This document shows, one piece after another, positions 53,802 to 64,000 of a stretch of 64,000 nucleotides of DNA. Each line of letters opens with the position of its first letter. Position 1 is the first letter of the stretch. Source of the stretch: Capronia americana (Eukaryota > Ascomycota > Eurotiomycetes > Chaetothyriales > Herpotrichiellaceae); contig JADWQD010000009.1 of NCBI GenBank assembly GCA_016110215.1, forward strand, positions 932,093 to 996,092, in the 5' to 3' direction. The position numbers and the translations under genes were made by a program. Under the pieces are notes generated by a model. The model was not told the origin of the DNA. It did not search any database and saw nothing but the letters and a program-made list of their open reading frames with translations.

Positions 53802-55514
53802 TTAAAGCCTGTTACATGGATTGACTGGAGCTCGTGGTTTGACAAATCTCTCATCTAGCAGGGTCTCACGCATGAGCGAAGAGTGCCGACATGTCTTCTG
53901 AATTCGAGTCAGCTTGGACATCCTCTGAATGATGTGTTCGTACCTACCACCGTGGTGATTGCGTCGAATTGCTTCAGCTAGCAGATTGGAGAGGTCGATC
54001 ATGATCAGCTTCTTCGAGGCACGAACGCGCTCAGGCGCTATCGGGAAGGTATTTGTCACGACAATGTAGTCTATGCAGTCGCATGCTTCCAACTCTTCCA
54101 AAGAATCCTCACCGAATAAAGCGTGGACCGCGATGCAGTACACCCTTCTAGCATGACCGATCTTCACGCAAGTTTCTGCAGCGGCAATCCATGAACCGGA
54201 ACGATCAATGATGTCGTCCATCATGAGAACGGTCTTATCCTTGACGTTGCCTACTAGGGTGATGGTGTGTTCCAGGTCCGGGTTCTTGATGCCCTCTTCT
54301 TCCTCATCAGAGGTTGCAGCAGCATCCATGCTACCACCCAGCGCATGCTCCGGCTGGAAAGACGATGCATTCGAAACAAAGGAGGAGGCCATTGGGTCGT
54401 TGGCAGGGTTGTCCCCTCCGTCTTGCACATTACGATCTGCTGCAAAATTAGCAAGAGAGGCTGACATGCTCGACATGGCCGATGATGGATGGTCGTCGTC
54501 CACCAGGTGCCCTTGAATAAGCCGACCCACAAGGACATCGCGAGCCCGCTGGTCATTGTGTGCTTCATTGGCTTCGTATTCAGAGGGTCTGCGGGCGCTT
54601 GGCATAGTCTCGACACGGGACAACCGGTCAGGCGACGAGGGAGGGGAAGTGGACTCCACCCGAGCGGTCTGAACAAGGGGGCTGGATGCAATAGTTACTG
54701 CTTTTGGCCTCCCAAGACCAGGGCGACTGATGCCCGTAGTTGCATGGATCTTGCCTCGGTGAGGTAATTCTCGGTTATGTGACTTCTCGGATTCGTTATC
54801 GGCATCCTCCCCATCGTCTCCATCCAGCAGACGTTCGCGGTAGCGCATTGACTGCGGCTCAATGGCATCAAAGAACACGGTGCTGTCTGCTAGGTTGTTG
54901 TGGTGGTGTGAATGTCTGGACCGATCCCTATCGGTGGACACCAGAGCGAAGCTCAACTTGAGAGCATCGGCTAGAGAAGTGACTCGTTTCGTGCCGCCCA
55001 CATTTTTGCTCACTACCACCGCATCCCTCCAGCAGGGTACGTTGCCTTTGATCCATCGTGCAATGATTGGCTCCGCAAATAGGTTGTCGACAGGCTTCCC
55101 AAAGAAGCCCTGCATTTGCGAGGCGTGCAGGTCGACAGTGATAACGTGGTCCACTCCGGCGACCACCATGAGATTAGCAACCATCTTTGCAGTAATGGCG
55201 CCTCGGTGGCTTTTCTTCTTGCATTGGCGGGAGTAAGGAAAGTAGGGCACGACGGCGGTGATGGATTTGGCCGATCCTCCTTTGCATGCAGCAACCATGA
55301 TGAGCATCTCCATGACGCTGTCGTTGATGTGAGGGCTCCCACTTTGAACAATGAAGACATCTTCATTTCTAATTGAAGTGCCGATTTGGACGCTGATTTC
55401 GCCATTGGCGAAGTTGCCCAGGTTGCACTTGGCTGGCGAAGAGCCTAGGCGCTCGCATATTGCCTCGACCAGGGTGGGATGAGACCTGCCTGAGAACACC
55501 TTGACGCCTCGCAT
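53802..55514 (-). CDS. Ribose-phosphate pyrophosphokinase (PRPP synthetase) with large insert
   Basis: Makes PRPP from ribose 5-phosphate and ATP for nucleotide, His and Trp synthesis. The 570-aa frame has the family's N-terminal half (VFSGRSHPTLVEAICERLG, FANGEISVQI, VVPYFPYSRQ, DLHASQMQGFFGKPVDNL) and C-terminal half (VLMMDDIIDRSGSW, VVTNTFPI). Between them, about residues 205-410, sits a Ser/Asp-rich insert like the non-homologous regions of yeast Prs1 and Prs5. The PRPP loop reads DDIIDRSGS where the catalytic type has Thr and Gly in place of Arg and Ser, which suggests a Prs5-like, perhaps non-catalytic partner. A possible 46-bp intron near 53945-53900 (GTACGA donor, CTGACTCGAATTCAG end) would give a shorter end after HHGG; the last 30 residues as read do not match the family. 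Confidence 0.87.
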   Translation of the reverse strand: MRGVKVFSGRSHPTLVEAICERLGSSPAKCNLGNFANGEISVQIGTSIRNEDVFIVQSGSPHINDSVMEMLIMVAACKGGSAKSITAVVPYFPYSRQCKKKSHRGAITAKMVANLMVVAGVDHVITVDLHASQMQGFFGKPVDNLFAEPIIARWIKGNVPCWRDAVVVSKNVGGTKRVTSLADALKLSFALVSTDRDRSRHSHHHNNLADSTVFFDAIEPQSMRYRERLLDGDDGEDADNESEKSHNRELPHRGKIHATTGISRPGLGRPKAVTIASSPLVQTARVESTSPPSSPDRLSRVETMPSARRPSEYEANEAHNDQRARDVLVGRLIQGHLVDDDHPSSAMSSMSASLANFAADRNVQDGGDNPANDPMASSFVSNASSFQPEHALGGSMDAAATSDEEEEGIKNPDLEHTITLVGNVKDKTVLMMDDIIDRSGSWIAAAETCVKIGHARRVYCIAVHALFGEDSLEELEACDCIDYIVVTNTFPIAPERVRASKKLIMIDLSNLLAEAIRRNHHGGRYEHIIQRMSKLTRIQKTCRHSSLMRETLLDERFVKPRAPVNPCNRL

Positions 55515-55969
55515 TTTGATGTCTGAGAGTAAAGCTCTGGAATCGACTGCCGAACAGGAATGATAGGATGGTGCCCTCCTACTCGTTCAATCAATTTATT
55601 GAATTGGACGGGGTCAGTCAGTGAATCTCATGTCTAAGTCTTTCATTCTGAAAATTGTTTGGTGGTCGCACGATGCAGGCACTATCAGGCCGCGGATATG
55701 AGGCGGGTGGAACTTTTTTGCTTCCGCTCGACGGAAAAGAGCCAGTGAAGTGAGCCTAAGGTGAAAGTGAAGTGGAGGACAAAGTATGGCAAGTACGGCG
55801 AAGCATCACGCGATTTGACGCAGCTGCTATCGTGGCTCGCGCGGTCACTCGCTTATCGCGCGCAGCATTCCTGCTTTGATCGTCATTTTCAATCACTGAC
55901 ACTCCGATCCTCCGCGCCGTGAATTTGCCTCTCTATGGCATTTCGTGCAAATATCACTATGTGCCAAAC
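55515..55969. promoter_or_regulatory. Divergent promoter region of PRPP synthetase and MET8 genes
   Basis: About 455 bp shared by two divergent metabolic genes. No coding frame or strong box was identified. Confidence 0.5.
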
Positions 55970-56792
55970 ATGCCTCCTAGGTTCCCAGAGATCCAGGGCG
56001 GGGGCTCCTTGATTCTCGCATGGCAAATCAAGGGCAAGGAGGTACTCGTGGTCGGCGGTGGTGAAGTAAGTTTTCATCCCCGCGTGTCCGTTGGCTTGCA
56101 GCTCACACTACGATCAGGTGGCCGCCGGCCGAATCGTCAACCTACTCAACGCCGACGCCAAAGTCACCGTTGTGTGTCCGCGTAATGGCCTAAATGAAGA
56201 GGTAGCATATCGGGTGGCGCAGAAGCAGGTCAAGCACGTGGACCGCATCTTTCTACCTCTCGATCTCGAGCCCGAGAAAAATGTTGCGATGGTCCTTACT
56301 GCTGTTGATGATCCGGAAGCCTCGACTCGCATATGGCAATACTGCAAGAAGTTGAAAGTACCTGCAAACATAGCCGATGTGCCTCCAGAGTGTGATTTCT
56401 ACTTCGGCAGCGTCCACCGCGATGGCCCTTTGCAAATCATGGTGTCCACAAATGGAAACGGACCCAGGATGGCGGCCGCAATTCGACGGCAAATCGGGGA
56501 CATGCTTCCGAAGGGCACCGGAGACAGCATTAAGAAAGTGGGACAGCTCAGGAGGAAACTTCGGAAGGTCGCGCCAGGCAAGCGTACGCGCGACATTAGC
56601 AAGAGGATGGGCTGGATGAGCGATGTCTGTGACAAATGGACGACCGAAGACTTTAATGCTATGGATGAGGAAGATATGGACAAGTTGGTGCAATACTATG
56701 AGGCAGGTATAGTCCCCAGTTTTGAGGAGATCCGACTTGGACACCGAGGGGATGTTGTATGGGAGTTCGATGGTTCTTTTGGATGGATGTAA
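55970..56792 (+). CDS. MET8: Met8-type siroheme synthase (precorrin-2 dehydrogenase/ferrochelatase)
   Basis: Bifunctional enzyme that oxidises precorrin-2 and inserts iron to make siroheme, the cofactor of sulfite and nitrite reductases. Exons 55970-56065 and 56118-56792 join in phase 0 to 256 aa, close to yeast Met8. The N-terminal NAD-binding fold is split by the intron: KEVLVVGGGE then VAAGRIVNLLN. Further family marks are VTVVCPRNG, NIADVPPECDFYFGS, and ISTNGNGP-like VSTNGNGPRMAAAIRRQI. The C-terminal helical part includes RMGWMSDVCDKW. Unlike bacterial CysG there is no methyltransferase domain, as normal in fungi, where Met1 supplies precorrin-2. Confidence 0.94.
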
Positions 56793-57479
56793 CAGTACCC
56801 CTATCTTCTGAGCTCGACGACCTTAGCTTTACGTGAAGATCACGGACACCATACCCGAGTCCGCGAGTAACTGGCACGGAGATTAGACCCCGCGCCGAAG
56901 CCTTGTGCCAGCTAAGCAGCCTCGCAGGTCTGTTCCCTGAGAGCAAGCTTTTCCAAGAACCAGCCGTGCAATGCTGCCTCGTCATCATCTTGGCACCTGT
57001 TCGTGAGAGTTGATCGACTTGCATAAATATACGGCTAACACGGATTCAAAGATCATGCTGGATTGAAGGCGCCCTTGTAATTGGTCTTCTCCCCAATCCA
57101 TGAGAAGAGAACCGGTTAGCATCTAAATCTGGGTTGAGCGATGACGTAACTAGCAGACCGAACACGGGCGCTCACTGGCATCTGACAGAGTTTACAAGAC
57201 GACTAGAGGTTGCGTGCTGAGTGGAGTGCCCATGCGAAGTATGTTCCAGCTTCATATCTGCTGAGAAAGAGATCAATTCGGCACCCTCTTGCGTCTCTCT
57301 GCATTCTTCTGGTCAACATTCTGCTGGAATATCTGTTGCGCAGAGACCTATTCTTTTGTTCCTCACGCGACTTGCACCGTACACTTATTTTTGACCCTTC
57401 TCGAGTCGCGGCGCTAGGTCGCGCGACTGCAACCTAGCTGTTCGTCGGACCAGACAGCCTAGCGTGGACGGCCATCACA
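56793..57479. other. Intergenic region upstream of phospholipase D
   Basis: About 0.7 kb between two plus-strand genes. Contains the MET8 3' UTR and phospholipase D promoter; a 75-aa frame at 57210 has no features. Confidence 0.5.
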
Positions 57480-60145
57480 ATGCAGGCGCTCAAGGAAAAG
57501 CTCAAAGGTACGGCTTCTTGCTCCACTGACAGAACAGGCCAATGATACCCCACAGATACCAAGTTGCACGATGTCAAAATCGAGGCAATCCACTTCAAGC
57601 ACAAGATCGGAAAGCTCAAAAACCTGGTCAATAGGAATCATCGTCATGATGAGGAGCACGAACAGGAGACCGACCGCAAGAGGACGGCGGCTTGCGAATC
57701 GCATCGCTTCCAGTCTTTCTTTCCAGAGCGAGACAGCAACAAGATCAAATGGTACGTCGATGGTCGCGACTACTTTTATGCCGTGTCCGTGGCCCTAGAG
57801 AATGCCAAAGAGACCATCTACATTGAAGATTGGTGGCTATCTCCCGAACTCTTCCTGCGCCGACCACCCTTCTTCAACCAGGAATGGCGTCTTGATCAGA
57901 TCATCAAACGCGCCGCAGAACGTGGTGTTCAAGTATACGTGATCGTGTACAAAGAGGTCCAGCAAGCTTTAACCTGCAATTCGGCTCACACGAAGCATGC
58001 TTTGCGAGCTTTGTGTCCCCCGGGAAGCCCCGGCCATGGGAATATCCACGTCTTGCGACATCCAGACCACAATGTCTTCGAGAACTTTGGCGACATGACT
58101 TTCTATTGGGCCCACCACGAGAAGTTCATTGTCATCGACTACCACCTGGCTTTCATTGGGGGATTGGATCTGTGTTATGGCAGATGGGACGTGCGTCAGC
58201 ACCTTCTGGCTGATGTTCATCCCTCTGGAGTTGTCAACGAAGTCTTCCCAGGGCAGGACTTCAACAACAACAGGTGAGTCATTCTCCTGCTCAACAGAAC
58301 TTCCTAACCGGTCATTCCAGAATCATGGACTTCCAGACTGTGGAGGACTGGTCGCACAACGAACTCAACAAAACCGACTACGGCAGAATGCCGTGGCATG
58401 ATGTCGCTATGGCCGTAATAGGCGAATGCGTGATCGATATTGCCGAGCACTTTGTTCTCAGATGGAATTTTATTAAAAGAGACAAATACAAGCGGGACGA
58501 GGGCGTTGACTACCTATGCCTGACCACTCGATCAAGAGCAGATGGGTCAAATCCTGACGAAGATCTCATTGCTATTCAGAGGCCCAAACACCCGGTCGGC
58601 AAGTACATCGAACATCCTCTGAGCCCCCTCGAGGGCAAGGGACTTCACAATCCCGGCTCCGTGCACGCGCAGATTGTCCGAAGCAGCGACGACTGGAGCA
58701 GCGGCATCCTTCTCGACCATAGTATTCAAAACGCCTACAAAGAGATAATCGAAAGCGCCCAGCACTACGTCTACATTGAAAATCAATTCTTCATCACATC
58801 CACCGGCGAGCATCAATCTCCTATCCACAACACTGTCGGACGTGCAATTGTCAACGCTTGTATCAGGGCCGAAAAGGAGAACCGCAAGTTCCGAGTCATC
58901 ATCGTCATCCCAGCCATCCCCGGTTTTGCAGGCGACCTCCGTGACGACGCCGCCATCGGAACCCGCGCGATCATGGACTACCAATACAAGAGCATCAACC
59001 GAGGTGAACACTCGATCTTCGGCCAACTCAAAGTCGCGGGCGTTGACCCTGCGAAGTATATTTTTATTTTCAATCTGCGGGCGTACGACCGCATTGACAA
59101 GACGCCCTCGCTCATCCAGCAAGAGAAAGAGTCCGGCATCTCGTACCAAGAGCTTCAACGAGCCGAAGCCGAAGAGATCATGGGTACCGGCATCCACGGC
59201 TACGAAGGGGAGAGAGACGAAGCTGAATCGCGCGGCAAGAGCAAAGGTCATAGGATCGACGAGGACGAACAACACCGCATCATCGACCGCAAACGCCGCT
59301 TCGAAGCTGCGCGCAAGCACCTCGACGTTAAAGACCCCGTCACGTCCGCGGAGTCCATCGCCGAAGACGCCATGGCCCGCGGCGGCCTGGTCAGTGAAGA
59401 ACCGTGGGAAGGCGATCCCGAGGCCGAGAAAGAGAACTTCGTCCAAGAAGAACTGTATATCCACGCGAAACTGCTGATCGCGGATGACAAGACAGTCCTC
59501 TGCGGGTCAAGCAACATCAACGACCGCTCTCTGCTGGGCTCCCATGACTCGGAACTCGCCATCGTCATGACCGACACGCAGCCTCTCGAAACGACCATGG
59601 ATGGCAAACCCTACACAGCAGGCCACCACGCAGCAACCCTCCGGCGCCACCTCTGGCGTGAACACCTGGGCCTCATCGAAGCCCAGCCCGTGGACGGAAA
59701 GGACGATCCCAACGCACAACCCCCTACCGTGTGCATGAACGACACCTACTCGGGCGAAGAATGGGACTTCGTGGCAGACCCGCTCGCTGACAGCGTGTGG
59801 GATCTCTGGACCAAACAAGCCTCTACCAACACGGACATTTATCGCCACTTGTTCCGCGCAGACCCGGACAACATCATCAAGTCATGGAAGGACTATGATG
59901 AGTTTGCACCCCGCAAGACGATCAAACAGGGCCATTTGCACGACCCGCACATGCCGGTTGAGGTTGTCAGGAAAGAGTTGGATAAGATCCGGGGCCACTT
60001 GGTCTGGATGCCGTTGGATTTCCTGTGTGACGAGGAGATGGCGGAGAGGGGAATGCAGGTTAACGCTTATACTGAGGTGAGTTCTTCCTTGTCGTCACAA
60101 CGGATGAGATGCTGACGTTGAATTCTGTAGAGTGTGTATACTTGA
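57480..60145 (+). CDS. Phospholipase D, PX/PH-less fungal type
   Basis: Hydrolyses phosphatidylcholine to phosphatidic acid. Four exons, 57480-57507, 57556-58273, 58321-60076 and 60131-60145, give 838 aa with consistent phases. The first exon codes nine residues (MQALKEKLK); the last adds only SVYT and the stop. Two HKD motifs are complete: His197-Lys199-Asp204 in HHEKFIVID and His630-Lys632-Asp637 in IHAKLLIAD, each followed by the usual GG or GSSN stretch (GGLDLCYGRWD, GSSNINDRSLLG). The IENQFFI motif and ERNRKFRVIIVIP-like segment are also present. There are no PX or PH domains, unlike yeast Spo14, so this belongs to the shorter filamentous-fungal branch. The linker at about 545-600 is Glu/Arg-rich and probably disordered. 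Confidence 0.95.
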
Positions 60146-60425
60146 ACAACCTGGAATCATGCTGGAATGTGTGGAATGAAAAGGACGGGTTGGTCGGGGC
60201 GGTAGTAAGTACTTTGGGAAGACAACCAGTCTTTCCAACGTCAAGATCATGGACGATTGATGCTCGGTCCTAAAGGACGGCTGGGAAGAACCTGTGTGTA
60301 GGGGTTGATTGTATCGGACTGGTACACCTACATACATACCGTGGCACGATGAATGGCTTCATGACCGACGGCGGTTATCTATTTTTGGGCGTCTGGGTCG
60401 TTGCACCCAAATGCGACTACAGCTG

Positions 60426-61691
60426 TCAAGCGAACAAAAGCTCCGCCTGTTTCTCCGGCACTGGCTCGTCCATCCTCTCTTCCACTCTTGACTGTCGGTT
60501 ATGAGACATGCCGTCGTCCCAGTAGAACACCAGCCCGCTGTCCGCCTCTGTCCTTGCGTCTAGAGCTCCTGTCTTGACGAGGGGAGTCTGACTGAGAACC
60601 ACGCGCGAAAGCATCCTTTGCAGAAGCCGTGGCGTGATCTCATGTGGTCGCCTCTTCTGCACGTCCTTGAGCCTCGAACCGAACCCGGGACCCTCGAGGA
60701 TCAGGCTGGATTGTTCTGCGAGGAATTCTTGAAGGGCATCCTCAACGCTCGGCCGTACAGGTGTCCGTCTTGGAATAGGTGCGGGGAATTCCTTCTTTCC
60801 GGTTACCAGGTCGTGAACTTCCCAGTATTCTGTCTCTGATTCTAGAGGAGGTAACGCCGCTTGCATATTATGGTTGTACCATTTTGTCCTCTGATTCTTA
60901 TACCGGGAGAAAGGCAGAGGTTTGCCCCAAATTGTGTGCGTTGGTGGGGAGAACTTGAGCCTCACGCGTGGAGAAGAACCCGCGCGAGTGAAATGAGGTT
61001 GCTCGATGGATTGGGATTCCAGCAGGGCTTGCAGGCGGGGAGGCAGGTCGAGTTTCCATTTGGGAGGTTTCTCTTCAACAGGCGGATCGGGGACGTTAGC
61101 CACTTCGTAGAAGGCCTCGAAGGTAGTGGTGGAAACTGTAGGGGAAAGCGAGGGATACAGAGTGTCCTTCTCTGGTGGTGAGTCGGCGTCGTCGGTATCT
61201 TGATCGTCCTCAAGCAGTTTTTCCAGTCCATCGTCACCACAAGGCCTTCTCGGGGACTTGGCTCGACCATCCTCCTCCTCCCCACCACTGTGATCGATCA
61301 GCAGCGTTGGACGCTCACCAGCAGCCTCCGCACTCGGATATAAGAACTTTGCCAGAAGTCTATACTTGTTAGGTCCCACTCTGCCATAGGTCATCCGTAG
61401 GACCTTCTCCAACTGGGTGGTATGACCCTGGTTCGCACGTCTGAGGACCGCGGCATATTTCCTCGCTAGCCTGAGTAGATGGGTGGCTGTCTCTGGGGCG
61501 ATAACTGGGATGTTTTCCACATTGTTCCTTTTATCGAGCTTAGTCCGGGCAGGCCGTCTAGGTATGAAACTACGGAACTTGTCGATTGTGAATTGGCGCA
61601 TGTAAGAGCGACATTGCGGAAGCGGGAGGTAGCCGCATTCTCGAAGGCACGCGCGGTAGATGTGTGCTGGATTGGATTCTGGAGGAGGCAT
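60426..61691 (-). CDS. LYR-motif-like protein with long C-terminal extension
   Basis: Single-exon frame of 421 aa. It begins MPPPESNPAHIYRACLRECG, with HIYRACLRE at residues 10-18 in the position of the LYR tripeptide, followed by a helix like YLPLPQCRSYMRQFTIDKFR, as in Complex1_LYR proteins, which help assemble mitochondrial complexes and Fe-S clusters. Further helices at about 65-125 fit a second LYR-like or helical unit (ARKYAAVLRRANQGHTTQL). The rest, an acidic Asp/Glu-rich middle and a basic C-terminal third, is not typical, and most LYR proteins are near 100 aa. It is therefore a conserved fungal protein with an LYR-like head; a mitochondrial role is likely but unproven. Confidence 0.75.
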   Translation of the reverse strand: MPPPESNPAHIYRACLRECGYLPLPQCRSYMRQFTIDKFRSFIPRRPARTKLDKRNNVENIPVIAPETATHLLRLARKYAAVLRRANQGHTTQLEKVLRMTYGRVGPNKYRLLAKFLYPSAEAAGERPTLLIDHSGGEEEDGRAKSPRRPCGDDGLEKLLEDDQDTDDADSPPEKDTLYPSLSPTVSTTTFEAFYEVANVPDPPVEEKPPKWKLDLPPRLQALLESQSIEQPHFTRAGSSPRVRLKFSPPTHTIWGKPLPFSRYKNQRTKWYNHNMQAALPPLESETEYWEVHDLVTGKKEFPAPIPRRTPVRPSVEDALQEFLAEQSSLILEGPGFGSRLKDVQKRRPHEITPRLLQRMLSRVVLSQTPLVKTGALDARTEADSGLVFYWDDGMSHNRQSRVEERMDEPVPEKQAELLFA

Positions 61692-62385
61692 TCACATTGT
61701 CAGTCCCGGCTGTGTGAAAAGGGAAAACCACAGGACAAGCGAGTGGAAGGTGAGCAACGGGTGAGTGATGGATGAGTGAATGAGTGGAGAATGAAGTTCT
61801 GGTGAAAGCCCGCGCAAAACGCGCTAACAAGGACGCGAGTCTGGCAGACAATCCAGTGAATCCCCCGCTCCACACGCTGCCAAAAGACGTGACCAATTTC
61901 GACCGCACCCGTAACCGAGAGGAAGGATAGTTGGTAGAGCTACACAAACCACCCTTACAAAGATTATATCTGCGCAGAACAGACTGCCGATATCCCAGCA
62001 GCGGTGACAACACCGATATCATCGGCACTGACGACCCCCTTGCCTGACTGCGAGACCGCATCAAAAGGCCGACATTGTTCCCCTGCTCCGTGCAACATCC
62101 CTCAGCCGAATTCGAGACTCGACCCGTGCACGGCGCTCACTCCCACTCGGTCCCCGAGAATTCGTCGCATACGTCCAGTGCTGGAAGTCCAGTCTATTAG
62201 GTTAGCCTAGCCAGCATCGCAGGGAAAAGAAGTTGTGAGGAAGCTGCGTTTGAAGACCCCCTGGGCGCAGCTCATCCGCATATCGATATCGCACTTGCGC
62301 CGATATGCGCTGACCGGGCTCCACAAACACCACTCTTGCAGCAAACGCTTTTGCCTGGCTGATCAGACTAGTTTGCGCGATCATT
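61692..62385. promoter_or_regulatory. Divergent promoter region of LYR-like and APSES genes
   Basis: About 0.7 kb between divergent genes. Short frames on both strands lack features. A 5'-UTR intron of the APSES gene could lie here but I could not place it. Confidence 0.45.
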
Positions 62386-64000
62386 ATGGCATCAGGCGGT
62401 ATTTATGCACAACCTCCTCCGTCGTTCCCCCAGCACGGCCATTCTAACTCCATGAATGCCCCGTTTCCGCAAGCTCCTTCACCTATGGGGCCCTATGAAG
62501 CTCAGTCGGTCGCTTCTACACCCGCACCCACCCCTCTTCCTCCGAGACCAGGATCTCAGCATCTCCAACAAGGTCAGACGCAGCATCAGCAACTGGGTTA
62601 CAGCACGAATGGAGGTATGATGGCTGCCCCCAACAGCTTTGGTGGATACTCTGAGGCGAATATGTTTGCGCAGCCCAATCTATACTCGAACGGTGTGAAG
62701 CCACAGATCTATACGGCTGTATACTCTAATGTCTCTGTTTTTGAGATGGAGGTAAATGGTGTTGCGGTCATGCGGCGGCGGGCGGACTCTTGGCTGAATG
62801 CCACTCAGATACTGAAAGTTGCGGGAGTTGACAAGGGAAAGAGAACGAAGGTGCTTGAGAAGGAAATCACTGGCGAGCATGAGAAGGTCCAGGGCGGCTA
62901 CGGCAAGTATCAAGGTACCTGGGTCAATTATCAGCGCGGTCGCGAGTTCTGCAGACAATATGGTGTCGAGCAGCTCCTGCTCCCCCTGCTGGAGTACGAC
63001 ATCAGCTCGGACGGCATGTCGGGCGCATCGCAGGGTATTGAGACGCCGACGAAAGAACAAGCCATGGCCGCACAGAGAAAACGGATGTACGGCGGTGATG
63101 GTCGACCTCCCGGGCAGTCGGTTGGCGGCACGTTTTTTAAAAACATGTCCAGTACAGCTGCGAACGCCATCCATGCACTCAACAGAACACGCCTGGACTC
63201 ACCGAATATGGATGGACGTCGCTCGGCTGGGCCTCGAAGACAATCTCAACCTTTCAACTACAGCCAGGAACCCATGTACGGGAGCCAGCAAAGTATGCCC
63301 AGTATGACGACCCAGGACAGCTTTGGCACGAACGGTGGAATCATGAGCCAGGGCGCAAGTTTTGCCGACTTTCCAAACACCGACGCACAAGAGCCGCCGC
63401 GAAAGCGCATCCGACCTTCACCTCAATCGTCTTTCCTCTATGATGGTGCCATGGACCTCAGCATGCAGGATGGTACTCCCACAGAGCCGAATGTCTCCTT
63501 CTTCTCCCAGCCCAGTCAATCCTTCATCGCTTCGGATCCTCTACACTATGGCATTGAACCACTCCCGCACCCCTCCGGCCCGTTGGAGGACCAGAAAAAG
63601 GATCTTTTACTCGATCTGTTCATCGACCCGGAGCGAACAGACTTTGATGACCATCCGGCTTTTCTGCGCCTGAGCGGTGACGAGTTTGAGGTGCCCATCG
63701 ACGGCTCCTGTAATACAGCACTGCATTGGGCGGCGACTTTGGCACGCATAGCCCTAGTTCGAAAGCTGCTCGACAAGGGGTTCAACATGCGGCGGGCCAA
63801 CAGTGGAGGAGAAACTGCTCTGATAGCCGCATGTCAAGCGCGAAACAATCTCGATCGCAGCAGCTTCCCGGCTCTGCTCGAGCTTCTTGGACCCAGCATT
63901 GAAGTCAGAGACGGCCGCGGACGAACGCTTCTGCACCACATTGCTGTTTCTTCTGCAATGAAAGGCAGAGCCTCCGTGGGCAAATATTACCTGGAGTCGC
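62386..64000 (+). CDS. APSES transcription factor with ankyrin repeats (Mbp1/Res type), 3' end outside window
   Basis: Likely DNA-binding subunit of the MBF/SBF-type cell-cycle factor that controls G1/S genes. The frame opens at ATG 62386 and stays open to the window end (538 codons seen). Residues 1-100 are Pro/Gln/Ser-rich. The APSES (KilA-N) domain is at about 105-215: YTAVYSNVSVFEMEVNGV, then RRADSWLNATQILKVAGVDK, GGYGKYQGTWVNYQRGREFC and YGVEQLLLPLLEYD. Ankyrin repeats start near residue 440 (GNTALHWAA-like CNTALHWAATLARIALVRKL; GGETALIAACQ-like run; GRTLLHHIA). The APSES-plus-ankyrin order separates it from StuA, which lacks ankyrins, and from Swi6, which lacks the DNA-binding domain. 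The coiled-coil C-terminus expected for the family would lie past 64000. Confidence 0.93.
   Translation, partial: MASGGIYAQPPPSFPQHGHSNSMNAPFPQAPSPMGPYEAQSVASTPAPTPLPPRPGSQHLQQGQTQHQQLGYSTNGGMMAAPNSFGGYSEANMFAQPNLYSNGVKPQIYTAVYSNVSVFEMEVNGVAVMRRRADSWLNATQILKVAGVDKGKRTKVLEKEITGEHEKVQGGYGKYQGTWVNYQRGREFCRQYGVEQLLLPLLEYDISSDGMSGASQGIETPTKEQAMAAQRKRMYGGDGRPPGQSVGGTFFKNMSSTAANAIHALNRTRLDSPNMDGRRSAGPRRQSQPFNYSQEPMYGSQQSMPSMTTQDSFGTNGGIMSQGASFADFPNTDAQEPPRKRIRPSPQSSFLYDGAMDLSMQDGTPTEPNVSFFSQPSQSFIASDPLHYGIEPLPHPSGPLEDQKKDLLLDLFIDPERTDFDDHPAFLRLSGDEFEVPIDGSCNTALHWAATLARIALVRKLLDKGFNMRRANSGGETALIAACQARNNLDRSSFPALLELLGPSIEVRDGRGRTLLHHIAVSSAMKGRASVGKYYLES

Noticed and set aside
1..64000. tRNA or rRNA genes
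   Set aside because: No T-arm with matching acceptor stem was found when looking for GTTCRANNC boxes by eye; a covariance-model search would decide.

Overview
This window is nuclear DNA from a filamentous ascomycete (Pezizomycotina). The evidence is short introns of about 44-250 bp with GTRNGT donors and CTAAC-like branch points, genes packed on both strands, and families typical of these fungi: an AspB-type septin, a DUF3433 membrane protein, an APSES regulator, a PX/PH-less phospholipase D and a Prs5-like PRPP synthetase. I cannot name the species; the content would suit Eurotiomycetes (black-yeast type) or Dothideomycetes. I saw no tRNA, rRNA, CRISPR array or intact transposon.

Regions 0-34.9 kb and 53.8-64 kb are conserved housekeeping DNA. 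In order they hold a beta-carbonic anhydrase (+), an F-box-related protein (-), an RraA-like aldolase (-), a five-exon complex I MWFE/NDUFA1 subunit (-), a Sas3-type MYST acetyltransferase (+), the nuclear-envelope protein Pom33 (-), the Cdc3/AspB septin (-), an Mme1-type mitochondrial carrier (-), pyruvate dehydrogenase E2 (-), the Arf-GEF Sec7 (+), a METTL16-type RNA methyltransferase (-), a SAP-domain membrane protein (-), a Ser/Pro-rich coiled-coil protein (+) and a nodulin-like MFS transporter (-). After the gap come PRPP synthetase (-), Met8 siroheme synthase (+), phospholipase D (+), a LYR-like protein (-) and an APSES/ankyrin transcription factor (+) cut off by the window end.

Region 35-53.8 kb is looser and more lineage-specific. 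It holds a 577-aa protein of unknown function with tandem basic repeats, a 1438-aa DUF3433 membrane protein, a conserved Serinc/Tms1 protein, a fungal-specific transcription-factor-like protein that lacks a zinc cluster, a small cysteine-rich zinc-ribbon-like protein, and several gaps of 1.7-2.0 kb. One gap carries many copies of a TATCCTA motif and a perfect palindrome.

Most genes are split, so coordinates were built by joining frames at splice sites and checking that the phases agree. Several start codons were moved because the longest open frame began at TTG or GTG. Functional links are modest: four products act in mitochondria (complex I subunit, E2, Mg carrier, LYR-like protein), two are likely nuclear-envelope proteins (Pom33, SAP membrane protein), and carbon dioxide, PRPP and siroheme genes serve core metabolism. 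I see no biosynthetic cluster and no convincing new multi-gene system. The best leads are the split genes that simple frame scanning misses and the unknown proteins of the 35-53 kb block.
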